Below are positions 38,556 through 47,857 of a DNA stretch of 64,000 bases, piece after piece. Both the position numbers and the translations under genes were made by a program. Below the pieces are notes generated by a model, which saw only the letters and a program-made list of their open reading frames with translations, searched no databases and was not told the DNA's origin. Every line of letters begins with the position of its first letter. The stretch's first letter is position 1. Location: the NCBI RefSeq assembly GCF_000328475.2, contig NC_026484.1, positions 744,001 to 808,000 of the forward strand. Reading direction: 5' to 3'. This DNA is from Mycosarcoma maydis. Its lineage: Eukaryota; Basidiomycota; Ustilaginomycetes; Ustilaginales.

Positions 38556-40375
38556 GGACAGCGGCGTTGGCCTGTGCGGGGAAAATCTTAGACTTCAAAC
38601 CAACGATCCTGCCATCTGGGCCCTCCTCTCTCTAGAAGTTGCGCGTGCAATCACGATTGCAGACGCGCGACCTCTCGTTCTGGCTGGCCATCTTCCCCCC
38701 TTGTCACCGTCGCTGTTATACCAGATAGATCAAAAAGTCTTGTCTTTTGGTGCAGCCCTGTTCTGCTGTGGATGTGACATGTACTGAGATTGATTTCCCC
38801 GGGCAAGCCCTCCTCCCAAACGGTGCCGAGGCGAGCCCAGCAGCGAACCCCCCTCGTTTCTTATCTTTGTTTTCTGCCTTACCCCACAGAACACACCTAG
38901 ATCCTGAAGCTCCGCCCCGGAAGTGCTACGCTTGCGAATGCATTGAGTTGACTCTGGCGTAGCCTCGACCCATGACGCTACGTTCACCAATCGCACTCTC
39001 GCTGTGCATCCGACTTCGTCCGGCCGTTCTCATCTTGTTGTGATCAAACTCAACCGCAACCCAGTCTGATCCACCTCGGTTCTATGTGCTGCGAATGTGC
39101 GGCCGACGCCCATTTCCTCGAAGACTAGCACCATTTCGCGGAACACAGTTGTGGACAAGGATCCAAAATGAAACAACCCACAGACGTGCGCATAATTCAG
39201 CTCTGAACTCACACGATCATGTGTTTGGGGGTTGTGCTCGGCTGATTTTCGAGGCGAGCTGGAAAGTCTCGGCGCACGTCACAGCTGATTTTTGAAGGAG
39301 CCAGCCTTCTCGGTCAATTCACTATTCATTACCCTCCTTTGCACCTGTGTTCTCTGTAGGAAACCGTTAGCTCCGCTTCCCACAGTGTGTATGCCGCTAT
39401 CTGGATGCCACGGCTCTTCCTCTGTCAATGGCATCAAGCGCCTGTCATTCGGTCAGGATGGCCATACGACAAAGCCTTGTTAAACGCAGCTTTGTCAAAC
39501 TACCTGCACGTCTCTCTCTGCTTTCCACGCTGTCAGTCCTTTTATTTGTTTTTGGCGGAAGATGTGAAAATCTCCAAATGTGGAGTGACGCACAGGCCCC
39601 TCGCGCGTCTCTCTCTGCCATTTGGCGTTCTCTTCACGCTTGGTTGGGCTCTTGACAACGAAGCATTCAGGATTCACGATTTTGCTCGAGGTGGGCAAGA
39701 CATGGTGATTCATGATTCACATTTGGACTCCTTTCTGGCACAAGATAGGTGGACATGAGTCATGCCAGCAGGCTCTGTTTGCTGCGTGTGGTTGATGATG
39801 TCCGCCAACATTCGGCAGTTCCGAAGTCTGACCTTGTCACTTTCCTCGCCGAAAATCGTGCATGCATCCAACGATTCTTGCGTGCTTTATTGTCCGGTGC
39901 GCATCATTTTTGGTGCTAGAGATCCGCCATGTCCCTCTACGTTGGTTTAGGCGGGCCCAAACCACAGAGCATGATCTGCAGTCAGTGTTTGACCATTTTC
40001 GACCTATGCCGCCAAACCCGGGTGACTAGAGGATCATCTTTGCCGCAGTCTGTTTTCGACCTGGCATCAGACACGTGTGAATCTGAATCAGGTTGCAGAA
40101 GCTACCACAACTTCACAGCTTGAGTCTTGTTCTCTACTTGCTAAGAATGTGCCACCTAGAAAGGGCAACATTCTTCCCGCAACTTCCTCAACCACGATCG
40201 ATCACTGTCGGAAAGCACCGGGTGGGTGAAAAGCAGCGTGCCATCGGTAGACGAACGACGCTAACACATGTAGGTTGTTCTCTACACGCCAGTCGCAAGA
40301 TCCGCATGGAGGGGTTGCGGCAGCTGCCGACATGCTATTATTAACATTGTATCATTGAATCTGAAGCAAGAATCA

Positions 40376-40496
40376 ATCGTGAATGATCTCCCGATTCGAA
40401 GTGTTCCGAACAAACGCGGGATTCGGGTAGAATCCCTATGTCAGAATTTGCAAAAAGCAAAGCCAATAAACTGGGAAACAATCGTGAATCACGAAT
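40376..40496. repeat. CGTGAAT heptamers upstream of CLP1
   Basis: AATCGTGAATGATC near 40377 and AATCGTGAATCACGAAT at 40480-40496, the latter including the 13-bp palindrome TCGTGAATCACGA. The distance to the CLP1 ATG is about 90 bp. Confidence 0.88.
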
Positions 40497-40587
40497 GCTA
40501 ACGACTCGTGACTAGCACACGCGTTCGCAGGGTCCAAAAGGCTCATCGTTACCAACCTCATCGCACCGCCACCAACCAACAACAGAG

Positions 40588-42477
40588 ATGGACGGACAAG
40601 CAGAGGGATCGTCCCAGTACAGGCGCGTTCATCTCCCTCCGCGTTCCGAGTACCGTTTCGAGCTCGAGCCGCACGAGAGACTGTCGATTCGACTCGTCCA
40701 GGGCCGCACGCAAAGCGGTGAGGACCCGGATGCCGAGATCTTCGGTGCTGAACTTGTTGGTGGATCGCAGGAACGATGGTATCCTTTCGGAGATGAGGCT
40801 AAAGCTGCTGTCTCTTCGTGGAGAGGAGCCGAGATCGAAGTTGCCGGATCCGCTTCTACAGAATACCTCGCCGAGGAACCATCTCCGGTTTATACGGCAT
40901 ATTCCAACTTGCACCTCTACCTGGAACGCAAACGTATTCAAGCACGTCAAGCACTGAGAGCTGATGCAAAGCTGCTCACGACACTGGCGAGCTCGGTCCT
41001 CGACCCTAGCTACATCGCTCCTCGCACTACAGACCCGAATACCGAGACCGAATCCGATCCGAGTGGCACGGCGGCGGCCACCGTGTATCGACCCGAGGGA
41101 CAGGGTCCGAGAGTCATGATTCTAGGTCCCGAGTCGGCAGGCAAAACAAGTTTGGTCAAGCTTCTCGCCAACTATGCGCTTCGGTCGCCCGCTGTCGCTA
41201 GTCTTGGGAAAGGCGAAGCGGCCAAAGTGGCCGAAAGTCTGCGCACAGGTGGAGACGGTATCATCTATCCCAACATGGAGGACAACTTATCAGAAGAAGC
41301 CAAGAAGCAGAAGCGCGAGGAGGAAAAGAGGAGCGATATCACCGGATGGTGGCCCGTCGTGGTGAACCTTGATCCGAGCGATGGTGCGCCGCCGCTGCCG
41401 TGCTGTCTGTCGGCTTTGCCACTGTCTCCGCTCCCGCTCGCATCGTTGCCATCCGCTTCTCCGGCATACGCATTCGGTACCAACACAAGCACAACAGGTG
41501 CGATCCCACCAGGCACATCGACTGCCCACGGAGTGGCTCCGCTCTCACTCTGGCTCGGAAAGGAAAACCTACGCGAAAATGAGCGTCACTTCCGCCGTGT
41601 CGTCGACTGGCTTGCAGAGGGAGTCGAACGCCGATTTGCACGCGATTTCCGGTCACGCATGTCGGGTCTCATCATCGACACTCCAGGCGTTATCACTGCA
41701 GATGCACGTAACAAATACGCCTTCATCCAACACTGCGTCAAAGCGTTCAAGGTCGATACGATTGTCGTGCTCGGCCATGAGAAGCTCAATTTGGAGATGA
41801 CCAAGCTGTTTGCGTCTCCTGCGGTCACCACAGTCGAAACAGCAGAGATCCCAGGATCAGCAGGACAGCGCTTACCTAGAGTCAACGTGATCAAGCTTCC
41901 CAAGAGTGGAGGCGTAGTCGAGCTGGACGAGACCTATCGATCGCGCCTCAAAGCTCTGCAGGTGAAAACCTACTTCTACGGTGGGTCCACCTCTGGTTCT
42001 GCCAACACGGACGGCGGGGTTCCGAAGCCCGTTCTACCGGGACACTCGGACCCTTTGGGTGGCGTACCCTCTCTCAGCCCTTACAGCACCACGATCCCGT
42101 TTGATTTGCTGGAAATCTACAAGGTCGGCCAAGAGAGTCTCGCTCCATCCTCGGCCTTGCCCATCGGGGCGTCACGTACTGTCACCGAGACGCAGCTTGT
42201 CAAGTTGGATCCGACCAACTCGGCGGCTGATCAGACGAGCTTGCTGCACAGTGTCCTGGCTCTCATCCAACCACCACGCGGCGGAGGTGGAGCAGGACAG
42301 CCAGATTCTTCCACAAACCCGACCGACGATGAGATCATCGGTGCGCCCATTCTGGGCTTTGTTCACGTCGCAGACATCGATACTGTCCGTAAGAAGATAA
42401 CCGTACTCTCTCCTAGCGCAGGAAGGCTGCCCAGCAAGACGGCCATTATCGGCTCATTGGATTGGCAGGACGTGTGA
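40588..42477 (+). CDS. CLP1: mRNA 3'-end processing factor Clp1 (polynucleotide kinase family)
   Basis: A 629-residue intron-free gene. Clp1 belongs to cleavage factor IA and bridges it to other 3'-end processing factors; in animals it is an RNA 5' kinase. The N-terminal beta domain (YRRVHLPPRSEYRFELEPHERLSIRLVQG), the region around YLxERKRIQARQ and the Walker A motif GPESAGKTSLVK (about residues 180-191) are visible. The central domain reads WWPVVVNLDPSDG, then GLIIDTPGVITADARNKYAFIQHCVKAFKVDTIVVLGHEKL. The C-terminal domain includes YSTTIPFDLLEIYKVG and ILGFVHVADIDTVRKKITVLSPSAGRLPSKTAIIGSLDWQDV. Lys/Thr of Walker A are kept, so ATP binding is likely; kinase activity cannot be judged. Low-complexity inserts near residues 240 and 290-315 explain the extra length. 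This is not the smut cell-cycle factor also called clp1 (clampless). Confidence 0.92.
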   Translation: MDGQAEGSSQYRRVHLPPRSEYRFELEPHERLSIRLVQGRTQSGEDPDAEIFGAELVGGSQERWYPFGDEAKAAVSSWRGAEIEVAGSASTEYLAEEPSPVYTAYSNLHLYLERKRIQARQALRADAKLLTTLASSVLDPSYIAPRTTDPNTETESDPSGTAAATVYRPEGQGPRVMILGPESAGKTSLVKLLANYALRSPAVASLGKGEAAKVAESLRTGGDGIIYPNMEDNLSEEAKKQKREEEKRSDITGWWPVVVNLDPSDGAPPLPCCLSALPLSPLPLASLPSASPAYAFGTNTSTTGAIPPGTSTAHGVAPLSLWLGKENLRENERHFRRVVDWLAEGVERRFARDFRSRMSGLIIDTPGVITADARNKYAFIQHCVKAFKVDTIVVLGHEKLNLEMTKLFASPAVTTVETAEIPGSAGQRLPRVNVIKLPKSGGVVELDETYRSRLKALQVKTYFYGGSTSGSANTDGGVPKPVLPGHSDPLGGVPSLSPYSTTIPFDLLEIYKVGQESLAPSSALPIGASRTVTETQLVKLDPTNSAADQTSLLHSVLALIQPPRGGGGAGQPDSSTNPTDDEIIGAPILGFVHVADIDTVRKKITVLSPSAGRLPSKTAIIGSLDWQDV

Positions 42478-42887
42478 ATGTTTCGGCGGTATCCAGGTTG
42501 CACAGAAGCTGTATTTTATTCTTACACTGCCAACGTTGACCCACAGTCGTTCGGCGCAGAGGTTTTTTTTTTTCAACCGATATTCACGATTGTCTGACCA
42601 CTAAACGAGGCAGTCCATGCGTGCAACCTCCTTGACTCGGCCCCAGTTTCGACTTCTTTCAGTGAGCCGCCGAATTTTCTCGTTAGCCCTCGTCGTACCA
42701 CAATGGGCACAGTTTCGGATCAATCATCTCTCGTCTGGACGCTTGAGCTCGAGCTGGAGTTAGAAACTGGATGCTGTCCAATTGATGCGCGACACTAAAA
42801 GCCGGTTATGCGTCAATTCTCAAAAAACAGGCCTAGAATTAATTTGTCTAGTTTATATTCAATACTAACTTTGTATCTCTCATCTAA
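42478..42887. other. Intergenic region between CLP1 and tRNA-Gly
   Basis: 410 bp containing a T run near 42563-42572, a heptamer at about 42581-42592 (ATATTCACGATTG) and, directly before the tRNA, an AT-rich stretch (about 42830-42887), as is usual upstream of tRNA genes. Confidence 0.55.
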
Positions 42888-42999
42888 GCACTGATAGTTC
42901 AGTGGTAGAATTCTTGCCTTCCATTTCTCAAGGGGGCACACCTGCGATCAGCAATGATCGCGATAGCAAGAGGCAGGGGTTCGATTCCCCTTCAGTGCA
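42888..42999 (+). tRNA. tRNA-Gly(UCC) with a 41-nt intron
   Basis: The ends pair perfectly: GCACTGA (42888-42894) with TCAGTGC (42992-42998), followed by discriminator A. The D arm is GTTC..GAAT, and the T arm is AGGGG-TTCGATT-CCCCT. The anticodon stem CTTGC (42913-42917) pairs with GCAAG (42966-42970), giving loop CTTCCA plus A38 and anticodon TCC at 42920-42922. The intron, 42924-42964, sits after position 37, as in all canonical nuclear tRNA introns. It contains a perfect hairpin GCGATCA-GCAA-TGATCGC (42944-42961), and its GGGGGC (42933-42938) can pair with GCCUUC around the anticodon. The internal promoter is present: A box TAGTTCAGTGG (42895-42905), B box GGTTCGATTCC (42978-42988). CCA is not encoded, as expected in eukaryotes. 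Confidence 0.94.
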
Positions 43000-43000
43000 T

Positions 43001-43021
43001 TTCTTTTTGACTTTTTTTTCT
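43001..43021 (+). terminator. Pol III T-run terminator of tRNA-Gly
   Basis: A run of five T at 43004-43008 and a longer run of eight T at 43012-43019 follow the tRNA within 20 bp. Confidence 0.8.
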
Positions 43022-43675
43022 CACTCTATCCGTTCCCAAAAACCCTTGTCGACGTCATGCCATCGTGATGCGTTGTTTGAACTGTTTCGAGAATCGGATT
43101 TGCTCACATCGAGGCTTCGAGCCTAGCAATTCGTGATTGATAATGGTTCTGCCGCGTTGAAAGCAGGTAGACACACACGCGTTCGAGCGCGGCTCGTCGC
43201 GGTGAAATGTACGGCACACATGCCGACGGCGGGCTCAGCCACATGTTCAGAGAGACTGGTTTCGACGATCTTCTGTGTCCGCGTTTGGACCAAGTCGATG
43301 TGATCACTGGCCAAGATGGTCCATGAGACACTCGTTGATTTGGATGAGAACGAGGTGAGACGTGATTGCGGCGGTCGCACATGCATTACCGGGCAGCGCG
43401 GAATACGGTATTTCACGTTTTCGTCATGCCACCAGATATGATAACACTGCTCACTATGGTAGAGAAGAATGGACATTGCTTTGGAACGCCTAATCGAGGC
43501 CAGTGCATCTCATTGTTTCACGTTTGCGTCCGACAGTTTGTGTTGACAGGTCAAGAAGGATCGCATCTTTGGTCTATCAAGATGCTCGATTTGCAAAAAG
43601 AGTAGAGAGACATACAGCACACAAGCATCAAGAAGACTCGCGACTGTGCGATGCCACATGACACTTGTGTCCACC
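43022..43675. other. Intergenic region between tRNA-Gly and the HIBCH-like gene
   Basis: About 650 bp with one heptamer at about 43129-43139 (AATTCGTGATTG). No gene or RNA seen. Confidence 0.55.
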
Positions 43676-45526
43676 CTACACCCTGCGACGATCGAGTCTC
43701 TCGATCCAGTCTCTCACCTTGAACTCCAAGCCAGGCAAAGTTCCCTTGTGCCTCTTGAGGCAATCGACCAACTCGCTGCTATCAGGCTTGACCGCCGCTG
43801 CTGCGGGATGGTTTCCTTCCAACAGAGCCGCGCACTCAGCCTCGCTCGGCAGCGCAAACACATTATGACTCTGTTCCCACTTCAATGGACCTTTACCGCG
43901 CAGCAGACTGTCCCTCGCTTGTCTAGCTTCTTTGCTCGTCAACGGATTGGGAATACTGTCCAACTGAGGCAGCTCGAGCTGCAATCCTGCTTTTCTCGCC
44001 GTTTCGAGATCGGCAAAGAACTGTGCACGGATCTGTGTATCGGAAACCTTGTCGAGCGAAGCGGGTTCCCAGTCAGCAATCCCGGTACGACGCTTTCCCG
44101 TCTTGGGATCGCGCTCAAGAACGTGCGTAACGCCAGTGTAGAAATCGCGTCCGATCGAAAGATCACAGAAGGCGGTGGCAAGACGCATGTCGAATCGGAA
44201 AGCTTCTTCCACGTCGAATCGCCTCGCTTCCAAGATGGCCTGGTGTGTGATCTTGAGCGAGCGTGGAGACTTTGTCTTGAGATCCCCAAGGGTTTGTGCG
44301 GCCCACTGTTGCACTTCGGGGGTAATAGAGCGCAGACCGAGCAGGGCTAGTTCAGAGGCCGCTTGTGAATCGGCTTGGGCCGAAGAGATTTCTTCAAGAC
44401 AGCCCAAGATGGACTCGCACGAGAGTTGGCCAAACACATAGTCGAGAGCAATGCGACGATCGCCGAAGAAGGCAGACTTTTCGATCGTTTCCACGGCAGA
44501 CAGTGGATCGGCGGAATATTCGTGCAGAGCCGACGAGACGAGCGACGGGTTGAGCGCCGATTCGGCAGGCAAGGTGCTCAAACGATGAGCGATAGCATCG
44601 ATGCTCGAGGACGCGACGTAGTGCGTAGCCAGACCCACAAGGTACGCTTCTTGACCAGAAATTCGCGCACCCGTCATTCCAAGGTACTGTCCAATACTTC
44701 CATCCAGTCTCGCCAACACCCTCGTGACGCCGACATCCGGGAAGTATCCGATACCCGTCTCTGGCATTGCGAACAGCGTTCGCTCCGTAGCCAAGCGGAA
44801 TGGAGCATGAACACTCAGCCCCACGCCGCCTCCCATGGTGATGCCGTCCATGACGCTTACAAACGTCTTGGGCTTCTTCAGCTCGCTTCCTTTCCTCTCG
44901 GCGAGGGTACGTGCGTCCTCGGCACCAGCACCGGCACTGTGCGCGTTGGCAGCCTCACCCAATCGGGCGATCTTGTAGTCGAGCTGGAACTCGGATTGGA
45001 AGAAATCCAATGCGGTGTTGCGAACCTTGGGGTCAGAGGAATCGGCCGCCTTGACGACGGCCAACACGTCTCCGCCTGAGCACAGGGCTCGTCCTACTCC
45101 ACGCAGCATGATGACGTTGCAGTTGGACGAGTGCGTACATACGTCGAGCGCTGAGTTAATGAGATCAACCATCTCCTGATTGAGTGCGTTGAGCGCTTTC
45201 TCACGGTTGAGCAGGATGGTGCGCAGTCCGCCTTCCGAAAGAAGCTTGACGAGTTTACTGTCGTCCACGCTGCCTCCAGCTGAAGCAGACGCAGACGCAG
45301 AAGCGCGGTTCGCTGAGGAAGTGCTCATAGCGACGGGTTGAGTGGAAGAAATTTGACCAGAGACTTGGCCGAGTCTAGCGTTGGCAGTGTTGATGCGTTT
45401 GTCCGACATGGTGCCAGCAACAGCCAAGCGTGAGCCACGAAAAGGGAGGAGACGAGCTGCAGCAGTCGTTCGCTGGGATCGCACAAGGAGACTAGAGGAT
45501 GAGCGAAGGAGCGCAGATGTCCTCAT
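43676..45526 (-). CDS. EHD3: 3-hydroxyisobutyryl-CoA hydrolase family protein, mitochondrial (Ehd3/mS47-like)
   Basis: A 616-residue intron-free gene whose first in-frame ATG is at 45526. The N-terminus (MRTSALLRSSSSLLVRSQRTTAAARLL...) is a textbook mitochondrial presequence. The crotonase fold is clear: GLRTILLNREKALNALNQEMV, GRALCSGGDV (oxyanion hole), VMDGITMGGGVGLS and FAMPETGIGYFPDVGVTRVLARL, which keeps the Glu and Asp used by HIBCH. HIBCH releases 3-hydroxyisobutyrate in valine breakdown; the yeast homologue Ehd3 is also the mitoribosomal protein mS47, so either or both roles are possible. The family C-terminal tail is present (ASLDKVSDTQIRAQFF) and extended by about 80 residues compared with the animal enzyme. 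An Ala/Gly insertion with EDARTLAERKG precedes the GGGVG block. A second Met at residue 40 (MSDKRIN) would remove the presequence. Confidence 0.88.
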   Translation of the reverse strand: MRTSALLRSSSSLLVRSQRTTAAARLLPFRGSRLAVAGTMSDKRINTANARLGQVSGQISSTQPVAMSTSSANRASASASASAGGSVDDSKLVKLLSEGGLRTILLNREKALNALNQEMVDLINSALDVCTHSSNCNVIMLRGVGRALCSGGDVLAVVKAADSSDPKVRNTALDFFQSEFQLDYKIARLGEAANAHSAGAGAEDARTLAERKGSELKKPKTFVSVMDGITMGGGVGLSVHAPFRLATERTLFAMPETGIGYFPDVGVTRVLARLDGSIGQYLGMTGARISGQEAYLVGLATHYVASSSIDAIAHRLSTLPAESALNPSLVSSALHEYSADPLSAVETIEKSAFFGDRRIALDYVFGQLSCESILGCLEEISSAQADSQAASELALLGLRSITPEVQQWAAQTLGDLKTKSPRSLKITHQAILEARRFDVEEAFRFDMRLATAFCDLSIGRDFYTGVTHVLERDPKTGKRRTGIADWEPASLDKVSDTQIRAQFFADLETARKAGLQLELPQLDSIPNPLTSKEARQARDSLLRGKGPLKWEQSHNVFALPSEAECAALLEGNHPAAAAVKPDSSELVDCLKRHKGTLPGLEFKVRDWIERLDRRRV

Positions 45527-46078
45527 GTCGAACTTTTTGTTGCGGTAGAGCTGAAGCGAAAAGACGGCCGAGGTGGGAAAAGACGATGATATACGGAATA
45601 TCCTGTGGAAGCGAGGTGAGCGATGATCAGTGCGCTCGTTGGTCAGCTTGTGACTGGTGAACCGTTCTGCGTGTAATCCGCAGCAAGACGGGCCAAACAA
45701 ACAGAAAGAGCAGAAGCACGAATCGCCGTAATCCGGTTAAAATGCCTTTTCCCCTTCCGGTGGAAAAAAAGCAGATTCTGTTAGACCCCATACAGAGATC
45801 ACAGACGTCGTCACACCTTGTCGCTCAGCTGGATCTCACTTACAGGGTTCCTTGGCTGTCACGCTAGCTGTCTGTGGTGGAGTGTCGAGCAATGCTGGGA
45901 GCAAGCGTGAAGGTGGTAGTAGCAGGCTCGAGTGGCGCCGGGCAGACTGGACAAGGTCCGTTTATATTTATAACGACGATCGGGAGGCAGGGAAATCAGG
46001 TCTGACCGTCACAACCGAAACCCAACGCAATTCACAATTTGAAAATAAAAAATACCGACGAAAAATGGAGGCACACAT

Positions 46079-46095
46079 ATTCACGATTCGTGATT
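46079..46095. repeat. Palindromic ATTCACGATTCGTGATT
   Basis: Two heptamers in opposite orientation. The same arrangement, read on the other strand, is found at 6867-6917. Confidence 0.85.
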
Positions 46096-46303
46096 TGACA
46101 ACCCGTCCACGAGCAATAGCAGCAGCTTGCCGATCGAGTATGTCTATTGCCTGCCATCCATCTCGGATCGGCCACGATCCGATCCCAAATCTGCCAGGCA
46201 AGCTGAGTCGCTCTGTTGCCGCGGACGCAGTTTCGAGGCTTTCAACGCACAGACCTGGACACTCACAACCGAGTCGCGAGCGAGCCACGAGACACACATT
46301 CCC

Positions 46304-46334
46304 ATTCGTGATTGGTGATTGGTGATTGGTGATT
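46304..46334. repeat. 7-bp tandem repeat, unit GGTGATT
   Basis: ATTCGTGATT is followed by three exact GGTGATT copies. It is a sequence variant of the heptamer family with the same 7-bp period. Confidence 0.88.
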
Positions 46335-46429
46335 CCCATTTGTGATCGTCGTTGCTTTGCTCTCTCTTGACGCACCTTGTTCTGACAGCCGACCTTCGAC
46401 TTGCTACCAACGCCACAGCATTCCTAAAC

Positions 46430-47147
46430 ATGGCTAGCATTAAAGGCCCCGCTCCGGCACCCACCTCGTTTCCCGGTGCCGACAAGCTCCGCATCGGTAT
46501 CGTGCACGCGCGATGGAACGAAGAGTGCATCACCCCGCTCGTCAAAGGCTGCGTGGACTCGATCACTAAAGCTGGCGTAAAGCCCGAGAACATTGTCATC
46601 GAATCCGTTCCAGGATCTTGGGAGCTTCCCTTCGGCGTTTCGCGCCTGATCTCGGCCTCGCAGGTTCAAGCGTCTTCCAACGTATCCGATCTCATGGGCG
46701 CTACATCACTCCTGGACGATAGCAAGCCAGCCACACCTACTACGTCGTCAGCAACAGCAGGAAAGGCCAGCAAAGCAGCTCTCGATGCAGTCATCGGTAT
46801 CGGTGTACTGATTAAAGGGTCAACAATGCATTTCGAGTATATCTCGGAATCGTGCTGTTCCGGTTTGATGAGGATCGGGCTGGACACGGGCGTACCGGTG
46901 ATTTTGGGCGTGCTGACTGCGCTCACCGAGGACCAGGCATTGGAGAGGAGCGGTGTCGGAAGGGGCGCTAACAAGGGTCACAACCACGGTCTAGATTGGG
47001 GCTCTGCTGCTGTCGAGTAAGTATGCATCTGCAGACACGAAATCGCCGAGACCATCGCTTGCTGACCATCGTTGATTCGCTTCACGTCCCCTTTTGATTA
47101 GAATGGCACTCAAAACCAACCGATGGGCCGAGGGAAAGCTCGCCTGA
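46430..47147 (+). CDS. RIB4: 6,7-dimethyl-8-ribityllumazine synthase (riboflavin pathway)
   Basis: Two exons, 46430-47016 and 47102-47147, across an 85-nt intron (GTAAGT donor, TTAG acceptor, likely branch CTGAC near 47072), give 210 residues. The enzyme condenses 5-amino-6-ribitylaminouracil with dihydroxybutanone phosphate, the penultimate step of riboflavin synthesis. Motifs: GIVHARWNEECI, the substrate loop ESVPGSWELPFGVSRL, GVLIKGSTMHFEYIS with the catalytic His, GVPVILGVLTALTEDQALERSG and C-terminal GLDWGSAAVE|MALKTNRWAEGKLA, which is only restored by splicing. Between the second and third motif lies a Ser/Thr/Ala-rich insertion (about residues 82-118) not found in bacterial enzymes; fungal homologues often carry a shorter one. 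The first in-frame ATG is at 46430. Confidence 0.95.
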
Positions 47148-47857
47148 GCTGCTTTCGAACGTATCGCGCACCGGTCAGAGATTCTCCTTGTCTGTAGCAA
47201 AGTACAGAAGAACTGGATGTGATGGCCTGATCCCTGTGGTTGTAGTGGAAAGCACAGCATCATCGGGGTCGTGTACAGCCTTACTGCGGGAATGGAAGGT
47301 AGAGATCTTAGTTGTGTTTGAGAAGCTGAGCCGTTATTCTGAATGGCCAAATCTTCCCGCCGAGAGACAAGTGCGCTGTTTTATTGACTGCGCCTAAGGG
47401 GCGACCTTCATCGAGGAGGTGGCATTGCCTTGCACCCAACTTCAGAACGCATAATGGTCTACGGACCAGCAGGCTGAGCCCAAAGCGGGGATGGATTGGT
47501 AGGCGGTGCGTCGGGGTCTCCTCTGAAGGGCGAAATGTGAACCAGCATCAATCGTCAATCGTCAATCGTCAATCGTCAATCGCCAATCGTCATTCGTGAA
47601 TGTGATCGTGGATCTTCCTCGCTGACCTAAGTCGAGTCGCTTTCGTAAATAAGACGCGACTTTCGTGTCTCCGCACTCAGTGACTCTGGCGGTCTCGCCA
47701 CCTTTTGGGTAGGCGACTTGATCTTCGTTGACTTGCAGCGCGACCAGCGTCATGCAGTGTATCTGAGCCTGCAGCCTAGTCTGCCTTCTCTGTGGCTAAC
47801 CTCTGCCTTCTCTACTACCGCCGACTCTTTCGCGTTGATGGTCCAGCAGAAAACAGG
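47148..47857. other. Intergenic region between RIB4 and GST gene
   Basis: 710 bp. Contains the AATCGTC tandem array (47550-47593) followed by a heptamer ATTCGTGAATG (about 47592-47602). No gene. Confidence 0.55.
47550..47593. repeat. 7-bp tandem repeat, unit AATCGTC
   Basis: Four exact AATCGTC copies, then AATCGCC, AATCGTC and ATTCGTG. The array differs from the AATCGTG heptamer at one base and keeps its period, then runs into a standard heptamer. Confidence 0.93.

Larger units (their letters stand above)
37687..40587. promoter_or_regulatory. 2.9 kb gene-free divergent region between ACS and CLP1
   Basis: The longest spacer in the window. It carries heptamers at 38539-38555 (tandem), about 38649, 39669-39679, 39707-39720 (degenerate), 40376-40387 and 40480-40496. 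Poly-T runs occur near 38452-38463. Frames of up to about 120 codons exist, but their composition is not protein-like and several run through the repeats. I see no tRNA or other RNA. Confidence 0.5.
45527..46429. promoter_or_regulatory. Divergent upstream region of EHD3-like and RIB4 genes
   Basis: 903 bp between start codons. Contains the palindromic heptamer pair ATTCACGATTCGTGATT at 46079-46095 and the related tandem ATTCGTG plus three GGTGATT units at 46304-46334. No gene is visible. Confidence 0.55.

Noticed and set aside
45527..45700. 58-residue N-terminal extension of the HIBCH-like protein
   Set aside because: No ATG; the frame is open only because of chance, and the ATG at 45526 begins a good mitochondrial presequence.
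47550..47600. CRISPR-like array
   Set aside because: The 7-bp units are contiguous without spacers, and this is a fungal nuclear locus.
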